Shown piece after piece: positions 9,130-18,011 of a stretch of 53,472 bases of DNA. The stretch comes from Verrucomicrobiota bacterium (lineage in GTDB: Bacteria; Verrucomicrobiota; Verrucomicrobiia; Limisphaerales; JAKPVM01). The stretch covers positions 1 to 53,472 of the forward strand of contig JAKPVM010000062.1 in the NCBI GenBank assembly GCA_029572555.1, given 5' to 3'. Position 1 is the first letter of the stretch. Every line of letters begins with the position of its first letter. The notes beneath the pieces are model-generated. The model saw only the letters and a list, made by a program, of their open reading frames with translations. It searched no databases and was not told the origin of the DNA. The translations under genes were made by a program, and so were the position numbers.

Positions 9130-10485
9130 TTAAATGGTCCAGCCTTCGCGGTATTCTCGACGAATGAATTTATTGGCTTCTGGAACGTTTTTAATCTGCA
9201 ACTTTTCGGGATCCCATTCCATCTTGTGATAAGTAAGTTCTTCCCGAAGTTTAACGCGCAGTGCAATATTGCCAAGAAGAACAACTTCTGCCAGAGGTCC
9301 TGCCCAGTCAAAATTTGAACCGGCTGGTTTTCCGCCTTTGCAGGCTTGAATCCATTCTTGATAATGACCGGGTGAACGCGGTAGTGTCTTTGGCGGGTCT
9401 TGATATTCTTTGCGCCGTTTTTCTGGGTAAACTCTGTTGCCGAGCATAAAGCCTTTGTCGCCGACTAATAGGTGACCGCCTTCGCCCATTCGCGCGCCTT
9501 CAGGCAGTCCTTCAGGTCGTGGTGGACGCAATCCACCATCATACCATACGAACTTAAGTGGCGGCATTGAACCGCGTGCAGGAAAACGATAAGTAACCAT
9601 TGAGGCTAATGGGTATGTTTCCTCGTTAACACGGGAAGACGAGGCTTCCACAGTTAGCGGGTGTCCAAGTTTTAGTGCCCTGAACACAGGGTCAAAGGAA
9701 TGACAACCGATGTCTCCGAGCGCGCCGGTTCCAAAGTCCCACCAACCGCGCCAACGGAATGGGGCATAAATTGGGTTATAAGGTCGCATCGGGGCTGGTC
9801 CAATCCATAAGTCCCAATCAAGGGTTTCAGGAACAGGAGGCGTCTCTTTTGGACGTGTAACACCCTGAGGCCAGTATTCATTAAATAAACCGTTTGATGG
9901 ACGATCAGTCCAGATATGGGCTTCATATACATTTCCGATTGCACCATCCCATACTAATTCACAGAGCCGACGTGTTTCTTCTGACGCCTGTCCTTGATTT
10001 CCCATTTGCGTGGCGACCTTTTTTTCTCTTGCGGCTTTGGCAAGTTCTCGGGCTTCCCAGACTGAATGTGTTAACGGTTTTTCGCAATAGACATGTTTAC
10101 CGTTTTTTATCGCATACATAGACGCGAAGAAATGGTGGTGGTCAGGGGTTGCAACTACCACTGCATCAATGTCTTTCTGTTCATCAAACATTTTCCGATA
10201 ATCTTTGTATCGTTTTGCGTTTGGATATTGTTTAAATGTGCCGGCGGCATAAGACCAATCAACATCGCAAAGAGCAACGATGTTTTCGGTATTCATATTG
10301 TTAATGTCTCCATGCCCTTGTCCGCCTACTCCAATTCCGGCGATATTCAATTTTTCATTTGGAGAGGTTGCACCGTTAAGCCCAAGAATGCTTCCGGGAA
10401 TTACCTGGACTGCGGCTATGCCTGCAGCAATACCCTTCACAAATTGCCGTCGGGAGATGATGCTGGTAATATTTTTATCTTTCAT
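9130..10485 (-). CDS. Gfo/Idh/MocA family oxidoreductase with Tat signal
   Basis: The product is 451 residues from the ATG at 10485; a TTG eight codons upstream is less likely. The N-terminus carries a twin-arginine signal (SRRQFVKGIAAGIAAVQ), then a Rossmann fold (LNIAGIGVGGQGHGDI), the substrate-domain entry DAVVVATPDHHHF and the family motif HVYCEKPLTH, whose lysine is part of the catalytic site in characterised members. The family oxidises or epimerises sugars and cyclitols with NAD(P); many PVC bacteria carry large sets of Tat-exported versions. The substrate is unknown. WDFGTGALGDIGCHSFDPV is the usual conserved block following the linker. No operon partner; the next gene upstream is divergent. 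Confidence 0.9.
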   Translation of the reverse strand: MKDKNITSIISRRQFVKGIAAGIAAVQVIPGSILGLNGATSPNEKLNIAGIGVGGQGHGDINNMNTENIVALCDVDWSYAAGTFKQYPNAKRYKDYRKMFDEQKDIDAVVVATPDHHHFFASMYAIKNGKHVYCEKPLTHSVWEARELAKAAREKKVATQMGNQGQASEETRRLCELVWDGAIGNVYEAHIWTDRPSNGLFNEYWPQGVTRPKETPPVPETLDWDLWIGPAPMRPYNPIYAPFRWRGWWDFGTGALGDIGCHSFDPVFRALKLGHPLTVEASSSRVNEETYPLASMVTYRFPARGSMPPLKFVWYDGGLRPPRPEGLPEGARMGEGGHLLVGDKGFMLGNRVYPEKRRKEYQDPPKTLPRSPGHYQEWIQACKGGKPAGSNFDWAGPLAEVVLLGNIALRVKLREELTYHKMEWDPEKLQIKNVPEANKFIRREYREGWTI

Positions 10486-10548
10486 AATGGTTTTCTTATA
10501 GTTATCCAAATTTTGACGGTTTTTAATGATTAACTATTCAATAATAAT

Positions 10549-10578
10549 TTGAAATTCTAATAAAGTTTCCGATATACT
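10549..10578 (+). promoter_or_regulatory. Predicted promoter for the phosphodiesterase gene
   Basis: TTGAAA (10549-10554) and TATACT (10573-10578) are 18 bases apart and lie 26 bases before the ATG at 10605. They fit a sigma-70 promoter in the divergent gap between 10485 and 10605. Sequence-based prediction only. Confidence 0.6.
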
Positions 10579-10604
10579 ATTAAGGTTCGCGGATTAATTA
10601 AAAT

Positions 10605-11870
10605 ATGAGTGTTTTTAAATATAATCGAATCTGTTTATTTGCGATGTTCGCTTTCTGGTTTTCATTAACAGCGCAAGGCGCTGTTTCGCACGTTTTGCAT
10701 ATAACGGTTGATGGTTTGGGAGGTTATCAAATTAAGGGGTATCTTGAAACGAATGCGGCGTCATTTCCCAATTTCAAACGGCTTCAAAGTGAAGGGGCTT
10801 GCACATTTAATGCCCGCTGCGACTATGATTATTCGGAGACAGTACCGAATCACGTTACAGTATTGACAGCAAGGCCTGTTGAACAACCAGCAGGAATTAC
10901 GAATCTTGTTAGGCATGGTTATTCGGCAAATTCTTCCGGCGCTACAACAATTCACAATTATGTTAACCCAACCTTTTACAAGGCGAGCACGATGGATGTT
11001 GTTCACGATAACGGTTTAAAGGTGGCGATATTTTTAGGAAAAACTAAATTGGCAGTATGCACTAATAGTTACAACAATGTAAATGGCGCTCAGGATTTGA
11101 TTGGAGAAGATAATGGAAAACAAAAATATGATTTGGCAAAAATAGACAGTTCAAGCCCGCCTTTGCTTGCTGTTATGACAAATCTGCTGGCAACAAATCC
11201 GCCAAACTACCTGTTTTTTCATTTTGTTGAACCTGACACTGTCGGGCATAGTTATAAATGGAATACACCGCAATGGAGTAATTCAATTGTAACTGTGGAT
11301 AATTGGTTAGGACAGATATTCCGCATAATTGATTCCAGTCCAATTTTGTCAAATGATACAGCGATTGTGTTATGCGCAGACCATGGTGGCGGCGGCGATG
11401 ATAATGGACTACATATGAACCCGACGAGGCTTCTTAATTATACGATACCGATATTTGTTAAGGGACCGGGTTTTGAACCCGGTAGCGATTTGTATCAATA
11501 TTTTAGCAACCGCTTTGACCCGGGCACCGAAAGACCTGAACAGGGCGGCGTTCCACAACCATTGCACAATGGAGACACTGGGAACATTGCTTTGATGTTG
11601 TTAGGACTTCCTGAAATACCGGATTCCTATTGGCGACCGCAATATGTAGGGATAAGCCAAAATATAGCTATTGAAATCTTAAAATCAAATAACAGGTTAA
11701 TTCTTCGCTGGCTTCCGCAGTCCGGTTATTTACCGGTTTTTTCGGAGTCGTTAACTGGCGATTGGTCTGTTATTACCAACCAGATTCAAAATAACGGGAC
11801 GTATAATTACATTGAAGTAATTCCAAATTATCAACTCAACAGTGGTTTTTATAGATTAAGAAAAAATTAA
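10605..11870 (+). CDS. Secreted alkaline-phosphatase-superfamily phosphodiesterase/nucleotide pyrophosphatase
   Basis: The 421-residue protein has a signal peptide (ICLFAMFAFWFSLTAQGA) and the two-metal site of the type I phosphodiesterase/nucleotide pyrophosphatase family. VLHITVDGLGG gives the first metal aspartate, SETVPNHVTVLTA the nucleophile loop (Thr before VPNH), FVEPDTVGHSYKW an Asp/His metal pair, and VLCADHGGGG the Asp-His pair. The last 65 residues form an extra C-terminal domain ending SGFYRLRKN, shared in style with the proteins at 2 and 52597. It probably hydrolyses a phosphodiester or phosphonate outside the cytoplasm; the substrate is not readable. It has its own predicted promoter and converges on the FmdB gene nine bases away. 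Confidence 0.88.
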   Translation: MSVFKYNRICLFAMFAFWFSLTAQGAVSHVLHITVDGLGGYQIKGYLETNAASFPNFKRLQSEGACTFNARCDYDYSETVPNHVTVLTARPVEQPAGITNLVRHGYSANSSGATTIHNYVNPTFYKASTMDVVHDNGLKVAIFLGKTKLAVCTNSYNNVNGAQDLIGEDNGKQKYDLAKIDSSSPPLLAVMTNLLATNPPNYLFFHFVEPDTVGHSYKWNTPQWSNSIVTVDNWLGQIFRIIDSSPILSNDTAIVLCADHGGGGDDNGLHMNPTRLLNYTIPIFVKGPGFEPGSDLYQYFSNRFDPGTERPEQGGVPQPLHNGDTGNIALMLLGLPEIPDSYWRPQYVGISQNIAIEILKSNNRLILRWLPQSGYLPVFSESLTGDWSVITNQIQNNGTYNYIEVIPNYQLNSGFYRLRKN

Positions 11871-11879
11871 CGAAATCAC

Positions 11880-12380
11880 CTAATAGTCATATAGACCGCT
11901 ATCGTGAGAGTAATTTCCATAATCATCACTTGCTTTGTCATTGCCTAAATATTTTTCAAACACATCGCCCATATCTTCTTCAATCTTTTCCGGGTCTTCG
12001 CCGGCTTCCAGTCTTTTGATTGCGACATCCATCTCTGGCGGCAATGTCCCGGGTGGCATAATGTCTTTCATTTTTTTCATCATATAGGCAAGGTGTCGCG
12101 GGTTGTTTTCGTCAATATGTTCAAGGTCGCGTTCCAGTTCCTGCATAGTGCGTTCAATCCGCGGGTCATTAAAATCGGGCATTTGAGAATCGTTATCGGG
12201 GAGTTCACCTGTGGAAGAAGGTTCTTTTATGCCTCGGGGTGTGGAAAATCGGCTCATCATTTTGACCATTTTTTTATTCCCGCACCGTGGGCAAATCGGC
12301 AAACCGTCGGGATTTATCCGCTTTGAAAAAAAGTTAAATATGACCCGACATTCAGGACAAGCAAACTCGTAAATTGGCAT
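11880..12380 (-). CDS. FmdB-family zinc ribbon protein
   Basis: The first 45 residues form an FmdB-type zinc ribbon: MPIYEFACPECRVIF gives the first Cys pair and LPICPRCGNKKMV the second. The family was named from a putative formamidase regulator, but most members have no proven role. The remaining 120 residues are acidic and helical (ERTMQELERDLEHIDENN, PRHLAYMMKKMKDIMPP), an extension seen in versions of this protein that keep a methionine-rich linker. The product is 166 residues. It is encoded alone on the minus strand, converging with the phosphodiesterase gene; a membrane protein gene lies 114 bases upstream. Zinc binding is likely, function unknown. Confidence 0.85.
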   Translation of the reverse strand: MPIYEFACPECRVIFNFFSKRINPDGLPICPRCGNKKMVKMMSRFSTPRGIKEPSSTGELPDNDSQMPDFNDPRIERTMQELERDLEHIDENNPRHLAYMMKKMKDIMPPGTLPPEMDVAIKRLEAGEDPEKIEEDMGDVFEKYLGNDKASDDYGNYSHDSGLYDY

Positions 12381-12494
12381 ATATTTTTCTTTTAGTTTTA
12401 ATTTATTTGTTAATAAAAGATTACCACCACATATAATATACTAAGACTTAATTTTTATATCAGTCAAGAGTTGGAGATGATGATGGCAAAAGAT

Positions 12495-13715
12495 TTAATC
12501 GCGTTTTCTGTACGCGACAATTTTAAGTGGTTTGTCGGTTTGGTAAATTTTTAGCATATCAGGTAATTTTATAAGAACCCACGGTTGTAAATCCTGGGCG
12601 CCATTTTTTGTGAATACCACATTGTCAGCGATATAAACACACATATGAATAGCCTTGTTATCATCTTCGATGAGCATAATCAAATCGCCATAAGTATAAT
12701 TTGTGCCGACATTGTAATATTGTGAATGCAAGACTTGTTGTATATAATCTCCATCTAAAAATCTATCATCAGGAGTATTATTGAAAAAATTCATAGCGGA
12801 ATAAAAACAATCGTAGGGTCTTTTCCCCTGTTCAAATTTTGGATAGGTATAAAGTCTCAATCTGGCAAAGGTGGGTAGAAGGAAGGATACACTGATAGAT
12901 CTTCCATTGGGTAATTTTTTTAGTGATTCAAGGAATGACCTCATTTCGGGGCCACTTCCTCCTTTTTTAAAATATTTAACGACTGCGTCAATGTCTGTGT
13001 GCGGTGTGATTTTTAGGTTCATCAATAATGCCGGGATTTGTGAAAGGGCTTTTGCAACGTCCTTTTTTTCCTGAGGATTTTTCACTATATGTTCAAATAG
13101 TTGATAATCATAAAATAGGAATACGTTGCCTTCTTTCCATGAAACCTGATGAAAGATGCGCTGATTTTCTGGCGAAAGTCTGCTATTTGCAAGCCATTCA
13201 TCTAATTCTTTTACTGGTAGACGAAATGGATTGAAGTGGAAAAAGTTAGCAGGATTTTTTTTAAGTATGGAATAGATTTTTTGTCTGGCTTCAAGTGGAA
13301 GGTCTCTTACTGCTTCCGGAGTAGGACTTATGATTGTGCCGGCGGGTTCTGTCTTCCATCTGGTTTTATCAAGCAATGATTTTTCAAGGATAGGGTCAAG
13401 GTTGCAACTTTTAATTAATTGTTCAACGTCACGGGGAGTTTTTTGTTCAAACAGCCACAAGATATCAGGTGGTTTAATATCCGTAGGTGGGAAGGTATCA
13501 TCCGGTCTTTCAAGTTTAATCGTTGTATATTCCCATTTTTGCCAGTTTGTTGTTGAATCTGGTTTTTCAATAATTGATTTCAGACTTGCAGGATTACCCT
13601 TGCTCAAATTAAAGAAGATTAGAGTGACGAGTATTCCCAGAAAGAAAAATAGAAAATAACGCCAATCAATTTTACCACTATGGGGCACTGTTTTTTTCTT
13701 TTTAAGAGTCCTCAT
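12495..13715 (-). CDS. Membrane-anchored protein with NlpC/P60-like C-terminal domain
   Basis: The 406-residue protein begins with a basic tail and one membrane helix (YFLFFFLGILVTLIFF), leaving the rest outside the cytoplasm. Residues of about 30-280 match nothing I know. The C-terminal 110 residues look like an NlpC/P60 or similar papain-fold cysteine hydrolase: RPYDCFYSAMNFF supplies a candidate Cys near residue 301, YGDLIMLIEDDNKAIHMCVY a typical GD-then-His block near 356, and FTKNGAQDLQPWVLIKL follows. In NlpC/P60 enzymes such Cys and His form the active site that cuts cell-wall peptides. This is motif reading, not a proven match. No close operon partners are seen. Confidence 0.7.
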   Translation of the reverse strand: MRTLKKKKTVPHSGKIDWRYFLFFFLGILVTLIFFNLSKGNPASLKSIIEKPDSTTNWQKWEYTTIKLERPDDTFPPTDIKPPDILWLFEQKTPRDVEQLIKSCNLDPILEKSLLDKTRWKTEPAGTIISPTPEAVRDLPLEARQKIYSILKKNPANFFHFNPFRLPVKELDEWLANSRLSPENQRIFHQVSWKEGNVFLFYDYQLFEHIVKNPQEKKDVAKALSQIPALLMNLKITPHTDIDAVVKYFKKGGSGPEMRSFLESLKKLPNGRSISVSFLLPTFARLRLYTYPKFEQGKRPYDCFYSAMNFFNNTPDDRFLDGDYIQQVLHSQYYNVGTNYTYGDLIMLIEDDNKAIHMCVYIADNVVFTKNGAQDLQPWVLIKLPDMLKIYQTDKPLKIVAYRKRD

Positions 13716-13912
13716 TCAAAAACCCTATATTTATTAGCATTAACTATGCCCTTAATATTTCCTCAAGATAAATCCAATAACTCTCAACAAAATAGGACGG
13801 TTTGTAAGTCCAAATGGTTACAAATAATTCGCGTTTAAACCAAAAAGCTAACAAAAGGTCAATAAGAATGAGACAGTGGTTTCAGAGAGAGTGATTGCAT
13901 AGAAAAATTGCA

Positions 13913-13941
13913 TTGTAATAAATATGATATGTTGTTAGTAT
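13913..13941 (+). promoter_or_regulatory. Predicted promoter, possibly giving a leaderless mRNA
   Basis: TTGTAA (13913-13918), a 17-base spacer and TAGTAT (13936-13941) end only 7 bases before the ATG at 13949. If used, transcription would begin at or next to the start codon. There is no Shine-Dalgarno sequence upstream of this ATG. Confidence 0.45.
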
Positions 13942-13948
13942 TATTTCC

Positions 13949-15277
13949 ATGAAAAATCCGGTGATTAATGGTAGCCTTTCACGAAGGCAATTTTTAAAGG
14001 GGGCTGCTGGTTGTGTTGGTTTGATGGGAGTATTCCCCCAGATAGTTCCAAGTGGCGTCCTCGCCGCTGACGGCAATCCCGGCGCCAACGAGAAGGTCGG
14101 TGTCGGATTTATCGGGATTGGAAGACAGGCAAGCGATTTGTTAAAGATAACCTTGATGCAAGCCGGTGCGCGGTTTGTCGGTGTTGCAGATGTTAATATT
14201 AATAGGGCAAAAGAAGCAGCCGCAAAAAATAATGCATTTGCCTGTCAAGATTTCAGACGGTTGTTGGAAAGAAAGGATGTGGACGCCATAGTAACAGCGA
14301 CACCTGAACATTGGCGCGGTCCGATTTGCATAATGAGCTGTCAGGCTGGAAAGGATTTGTATGTTGAAAAACCGATGACGCTTACGATTCGCGAAGGCAG
14401 ATTAATTGCGCAGGCAGTCAGAAAATATGGGCGCGTTTTACAGACAGGAAGTCAGCAGCGGTCAATGTGGATGAATATGGCTGCCTGCGAACTGGTTCGC
14501 TCTGGTTCTCTTGGTAAGGTGAAGAAGGTGATTTGTATGAATTATCCAAGCCCGTGGGAATGTGCACTGCCATCGCAACCTATACCGGATGGGCTTGATT
14601 GGGATATGTGGTGTGGTCCGAATCCTGTTGTTCCGTATAATAAAGACCTTTATTTGCCGCGAGCAAATCCCGGCTGGCTTTCATTTAGGCCTTATTCCGG
14701 TGGGGGGATGACAGGATGGGGCGCGCATGGATTTGACCAGGTTCAATGGGCTTTGGGAATGGACGAAAGCGGACCTATTGAAGTTTGGACGAGCGGCGAA
14801 AAATATGAACCGCCAACCTATACTCAAGCAGAATCAAAACAACGCGGGGATAAAATTTGTAGTGTACCTAAGGTGTTCTGGAAGTATCCGGGCGATATTA
14901 TAATGGAAATGGGGAATGCGCCGTCGTTTGGGGCGGTTTTTGTTTGCGAAAAAGGGACTTTAAGAATTGATAGAGGGCGATGCTCCTCTGAACCGGAAGA
15001 TATTGCGATTGATTTAATCAAAAAACGACCAAGAGGCTATAACGATAACCATATCTTTAACTGGATAGAGTGCATTAAATCAAGAAAACGACCTAATGCT
15101 GATGTGGAGATTGGGCATCGGAGCGCAACGGTTTGTCATTTAGGGAATATAGCGCGGTGGACAGGTAGAAAGTTAAAATGGGATCCAATCAAGGAGACAT
15201 TTCCTGAGGATGCAGATGCTTGCAAATATCTTGATAGGGCGCGGAGAAAACCGTGGGAATTACCGGAAAAGGTTTAA
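13949..15277 (+). CDS. Gfo/Idh/MocA family oxidoreductase with Tat signal
   Basis: The product is 442 residues. The start carries a Tat motif (SLSRRQFLKGAAG), a hydrophobic segment and an Ala-Asp cleavage region. A Rossmann NAD(P)-binding fold follows (VGVGFIGIGRQASDL), then DAIVTATPEHWRG and the family motif DLYVEKPMTL with the active-site lysine. GGGMTGWGAHGFDQVQWAL is the conserved block after the first domain. It belongs to the same broad family as the genes at 9130 and 19382 but is clearly a different subgroup. It probably acts on a sugar or cyclitol in the periplasm; the substrate is unknown. It converges with dxr. Confidence 0.9.
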   Translation: MKNPVINGSLSRRQFLKGAAGCVGLMGVFPQIVPSGVLAADGNPGANEKVGVGFIGIGRQASDLLKITLMQAGARFVGVADVNINRAKEAAAKNNAFACQDFRRLLERKDVDAIVTATPEHWRGPICIMSCQAGKDLYVEKPMTLTIREGRLIAQAVRKYGRVLQTGSQQRSMWMNMAACELVRSGSLGKVKKVICMNYPSPWECALPSQPIPDGLDWDMWCGPNPVVPYNKDLYLPRANPGWLSFRPYSGGGMTGWGAHGFDQVQWALGMDESGPIEVWTSGEKYEPPTYTQAESKQRGDKICSVPKVFWKYPGDIIMEMGNAPSFGAVFVCEKGTLRIDRGRCSSEPEDIAIDLIKKRPRGYNDNHIFNWIECIKSRKRPNADVEIGHRSATVCHLGNIARWTGRKLKWDPIKETFPEDADACKYLDRARRKPWELPEKV

Positions 15278-15306
15278 CAACCAGTTATTCCAGTTGTAAA
15301 TCAATT

Positions 15307-16455
15307 CTAATGAAATGCTAATGATTGAGCCTTTTGCCGAGCCCAATCATCGGCAGATAAAATATCTTTTAGTTCGGGATGTAAGATAGGTTTATGAGAT
15401 TCCATCGTTTCTGCGACGATTTGCGGGATATCTATAAATCTTATTTTCCGTTGACAGAATGCATCTACTGCCACTTCATTTGCGGCATTTAGCACGGCAG
15501 TCATAGTGCCGCCTATCTTTGCCGCTTTGCGGGCAATGCTCAGGGCTGGGAAACGGCTTTCATCCGGTTCTTCAAAACTTAATGAAGTAATTTTAGCAAG
15601 ATTTGTTTGAACACGACGGCTTTCAATCCGTTCCGGGTATGTGAGCGCATATTGTATTGGGAGACACATATCAGGCGTTGAAAGTTGGGCAAGGATAGAA
15701 CCATCGATAAATTCAACAAGCGAATGAACGACGCTTTGCGGATGAACAACGACGGCTACCCTGTCTATTTCCACATCAAACAGCCATCGTGCTTCAATCA
15801 TCTCAAGCCCCTTATTAAAGAGCGTGGCAGAATCTATGGTGATTTTTTTGCCCATATTCCAGGAGGGGTGTTTAAGCGCTTCTTCAAGAGTAATGTCGGC
15901 AAATTTTTCAGCAGGGGTTTTTCTAAATGGGCCACCTGATGCGGTTAGCCAAAGTTTCCTGATGGAATTGTATGGGCGTCCTTCTAAACATTGAAAGATT
16001 GCGGAATGTTCACTGTCGACGGCAAGGACGCGACGTCCTTGTTTGCGGGCTTCTTCCATTACAGTTTCGCCAGCCATAACAAGGATTTCTTTTGATGCAA
16101 CTGCAATGTCTTTTCCCGACCTCAGCGCTGCAATCGCTGGTTGAAGTCCAGATGTTCCTACAATAGCAATTAAAACAATATCCGCTTCTGGCATTGTAGC
16201 AAGTTGTAACAATCCTTCATCACTGCTATAAACTCGCGTTGAACTTCCGAGTATTTCGCGCAATTTTTTTGCGTTTTGTTCCTCTTTTATTGAGATAGCA
16301 TTGGGTTTGAGGAGTTTTGTTTGTTCAAGCAATAAAGAGATGTTATTGCCAGCTGCAAGCCCTACAATGCGGAGGCGGTCTGACAGGTCTTGAACCACTT
16401 TTATAGTGCTTTTTCCAATTGACCCTGTACTGCCAAGTAAAACAACATTTTTCAT
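15307..16455 (-). CDS. dxr: 1-deoxy-D-xylulose 5-phosphate reductoisomerase
   Basis: The 382-residue protein shows all Dxr landmarks: NADPH-binding VVLLGSTGSIGKST at the N-terminus, VASKEILVMAGE, the metal and substrate segment VDSEHSAIFQ, the flexible loop region LTASGGPF, PSWNMGKKITIDSATLFNKG and EMIEARWLF. It converts 1-deoxy-D-xylulose 5-phosphate into 2-C-methyl-D-erythritol 4-phosphate, the committed step of the MEP isoprenoid pathway. The gene follows cdsA after 7 bases, the usual bacterial arrangement; the uppS and rseP genes that often flank the pair are absent here. Complete and intact. Confidence 0.97.
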   Translation of the reverse strand: MKNVVLLGSTGSIGKSTIKVVQDLSDRLRIVGLAAGNNISLLLEQTKLLKPNAISIKEEQNAKKLREILGSSTRVYSSDEGLLQLATMPEADIVLIAIVGTSGLQPAIAALRSGKDIAVASKEILVMAGETVMEEARKQGRRVLAVDSEHSAIFQCLEGRPYNSIRKLWLTASGGPFRKTPAEKFADITLEEALKHPSWNMGKKITIDSATLFNKGLEMIEARWLFDVEIDRVAVVVHPQSVVHSLVEFIDGSILAQLSTPDMCLPIQYALTYPERIESRRVQTNLAKITSLSFEEPDESRFPALSIARKAAKIGGTMTAVLNAANEVAVDAFCQRKIRFIDIPQIVAETMESHKPILHPELKDILSADDWARQKAQSLAFH

Positions 16456-16462
16456 ACCGATA

Positions 16463-17359
16463 TTATAAATTTATAGCGAACCGCATAAAAAGATACATTA
16501 TTGGGGCATTAAATAGCAAACTATCCAGAACATCAAGCACCCCTCCAACACCGGGAAAAAGATTGCCGCTATCTTTTATCTTTGATTCGCGTTTGAAGAC
16601 CGATTCAACAAGATCTCCAATAACTGCTGTTGCCCCGAGAATTATGGATAACATTGTAAGTTGCAAATATGATATTGGTGAGAGCGATACTGGCGCTAAT
16701 AATTTTAAAATTAGACCGCAGAAAATAGGGAGGATAATTGCCCCTGAAAAGCCTTCCCATGTCTTGTTTGGACTGATTGTAGGACACATCTTATGTTTCC
16801 CAAACAATGAACCAAAGATATAAGCCCCGCTATCGCTGAATTTAGTCAAAATCAGGAATAAGAGCAGGAAATATTGTCCGCTTATTTTTGGGTAAAAATA
16901 AATCTTTTGCATAAACAAAAAAAGAAACGGGACATAAATGATACCGAAGATTGTAGTTGCAATTCTGATTAAACCGTTTGATTCAATCGGTTCTGAAAGT
17001 CTAATTGCAAGAATTGTGATAACAATAATGCCGAACAGAACAAATTCAGGCTCAAAGTTCATTTCGGTTTGTAAAAAGGCGTTTTTTAGAAAACCGACAA
17101 TGGTTAGGATACAACCTGCGATTATTCCAGCGGATTTATAACAAGTCTGTCCGAGTTTCTCGATGATATTATAAAATTCATAAAGTCCGACAATAGTTAA
17201 TGTTAATGCAATAAGCACAAAGGCGGCTAATGAAAGGGTTCTGGAAGGTGCAAAAATTGCGATTAAAACGACAGTCCATAGAATAACTGTGCTGGTAAGC
17301 CTTTTAAAAAAAACTGCTTTTTTCCCGGCTTGGTTCTGATTTTTAGAGTTTTCTTCCAT
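16463..17359 (-). CDS. cdsA: Phosphatidate cytidylyltransferase
   Basis: The 298-residue integral membrane protein has about eight hydrophobic segments and the C-terminal CDP-diglyceride synthase signature: SPNKTWEGFSGA, then GDLVESVFKRESKIKDSG and FPGVGGVLDVLDSLLFNAP. It makes CDP-diacylglycerol from phosphatidate and CTP, the entry point to bacterial phospholipids. The signature usually reads G-H-G-G-V-L-D-R-x-D; here V replaces H and V replaces R, a mild variation. The cytoplasmic N-terminal 15 residues are rich in Asn and Lys. It is the first gene of a cdsA-dxr unit. The 17360-17507 gap upstream should hold the promoter, but I see no convincing one. Confidence 0.95.
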   Translation of the reverse strand: MEENSKNQNQAGKKAVFFKRLTSTVILWTVVLIAIFAPSRTLSLAAFVLIALTLTIVGLYEFYNIIEKLGQTCYKSAGIIAGCILTIVGFLKNAFLQTEMNFEPEFVLFGIIVITILAIRLSEPIESNGLIRIATTIFGIIYVPFLFLFMQKIYFYPKISGQYFLLLFLILTKFSDSGAYIFGSLFGKHKMCPTISPNKTWEGFSGAIILPIFCGLILKLLAPVSLSPISYLQLTMLSIILGATAVIGDLVESVFKRESKIKDSGNLFPGVGGVLDVLDSLLFNAPIMYLFMRFAINL

Positions 17360-17507
17360 TTAGCGACTTATGATAAATTAATCTGGTAAAAATGCACGAG
17401 AAAATTTGCGGTTTGAGACATTAGATTATCAAAAATCGTGAACCAATAGGATAAGATAAGTGGTGAAATCCGCAGGGCAATAACGCTCAAATTTGTTTTT
17501 TAAAAAC

Positions 17508-17575
17508 AAAAAAAACAACAGGGGATTGTTGTGGATTCTGTGGGGAACCGCAGTGCCCAAAACAATCCCCTGTTG
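17508..17575 (-). terminator. Rho-independent terminator of the 116-residue orphan gene
   Basis: The 19-base arms at 17516-17534 and 17557-17575 pair with a single mismatch. An inner helix, CTGTGG with CCGCAG around a GGAA loop, extends the hairpin. Read on the minus strand the structure is followed by eight T (17508-17515), and it begins 21 bases after the stop of the gene at 17597. Confidence 0.88.
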
Positions 17576-17596
17576 AATGATTTAATTTAATATTTT

Positions 17597-17947
17597 TCAT
17601 ACGGATTGAACTACGAGTTGACGTGTTTTTTCTTTAATGAATTGTTGCTTCTTAAAGACATTTCTCATCTTTGCGGCTTTTTCCGTAAAAAGGAGCGGGT
17701 AGAACAAAGTTGGATATGGCGTGGTGTACGCAATAGCCATTGCCTCATTTGCGGCTCTTCTCAATAGGGGATAGAATTCAGGTTCAGCCCGTTCAAGTGC
17801 CTCTTTGAGGAGTTTGTTCTTGAGTCGTTCAAGTTCCGTATCCACGGTTCCTCTGAACGACACAGTTATCGCCGGCATAACATAGAAGTTCACATCCGGT
17901 TCAAACCGCGTCGGTATTCCCAGTTTTTTATTATATCTTTCGTTCAT
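17597..17947 (-). CDS. Orphan protein of unknown function behind a structured leader
   Basis: No known family is recognised. The ATG at 17947 gives 116 residues; an upstream in-frame start at 18001 would translate through a terminator-like hairpin and is rejected. The sequence has a beta-like start (NFYVMPAITVSFRGTV), a charged helix (ELERLKNKLLKEALERA), then FYPLLRRAANEAMAIAY and PYPTLFYPLLFTEKAAKM, and a basic tail. There is no signal peptide or membrane segment, so it is probably cytoplasmic. It forms a single-gene unit, with a structured leader and terminator-like hairpin upstream (17975-18127) and a strong terminator downstream. That layout suggests RNA-level control. It stands between cdsA and a divergent kinase gene. 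Confidence 0.7.
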   Translation of the reverse strand: MNERYNKKLGIPTRFEPDVNFYVMPAITVSFRGTVDTELERLKNKLLKEALERAEPEFYPLLRRAANEAMAIAYTTPYPTLFYPLLFTEKAAKMRNVFKKQQFIKEKTRQLVVQSV

Positions 17948-17974
17948 ATTTGTCTTTTTGTTTATTTGTCGGAT

Positions 17975-18011
17975 AAAAAGAAACCCACGATTGCCTGACA
18001 ATCGTGGGTTT
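17975..18011 (-). terminator. Terminator-like hairpin in the leader of the orphan gene
   Basis: Perfect 13-bp arms at 17981-17993 and 17999-18011 enclose a 5-base loop. On the minus strand it is followed by C then five T. It lies 28 bases before the start codon at 17947, where it would act as an attenuator. Its 5' arm can alternatively pair with 18052-18060. The T run in the plus direction is shorter and no plus-strand gene precedes it. Confidence 0.75.
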
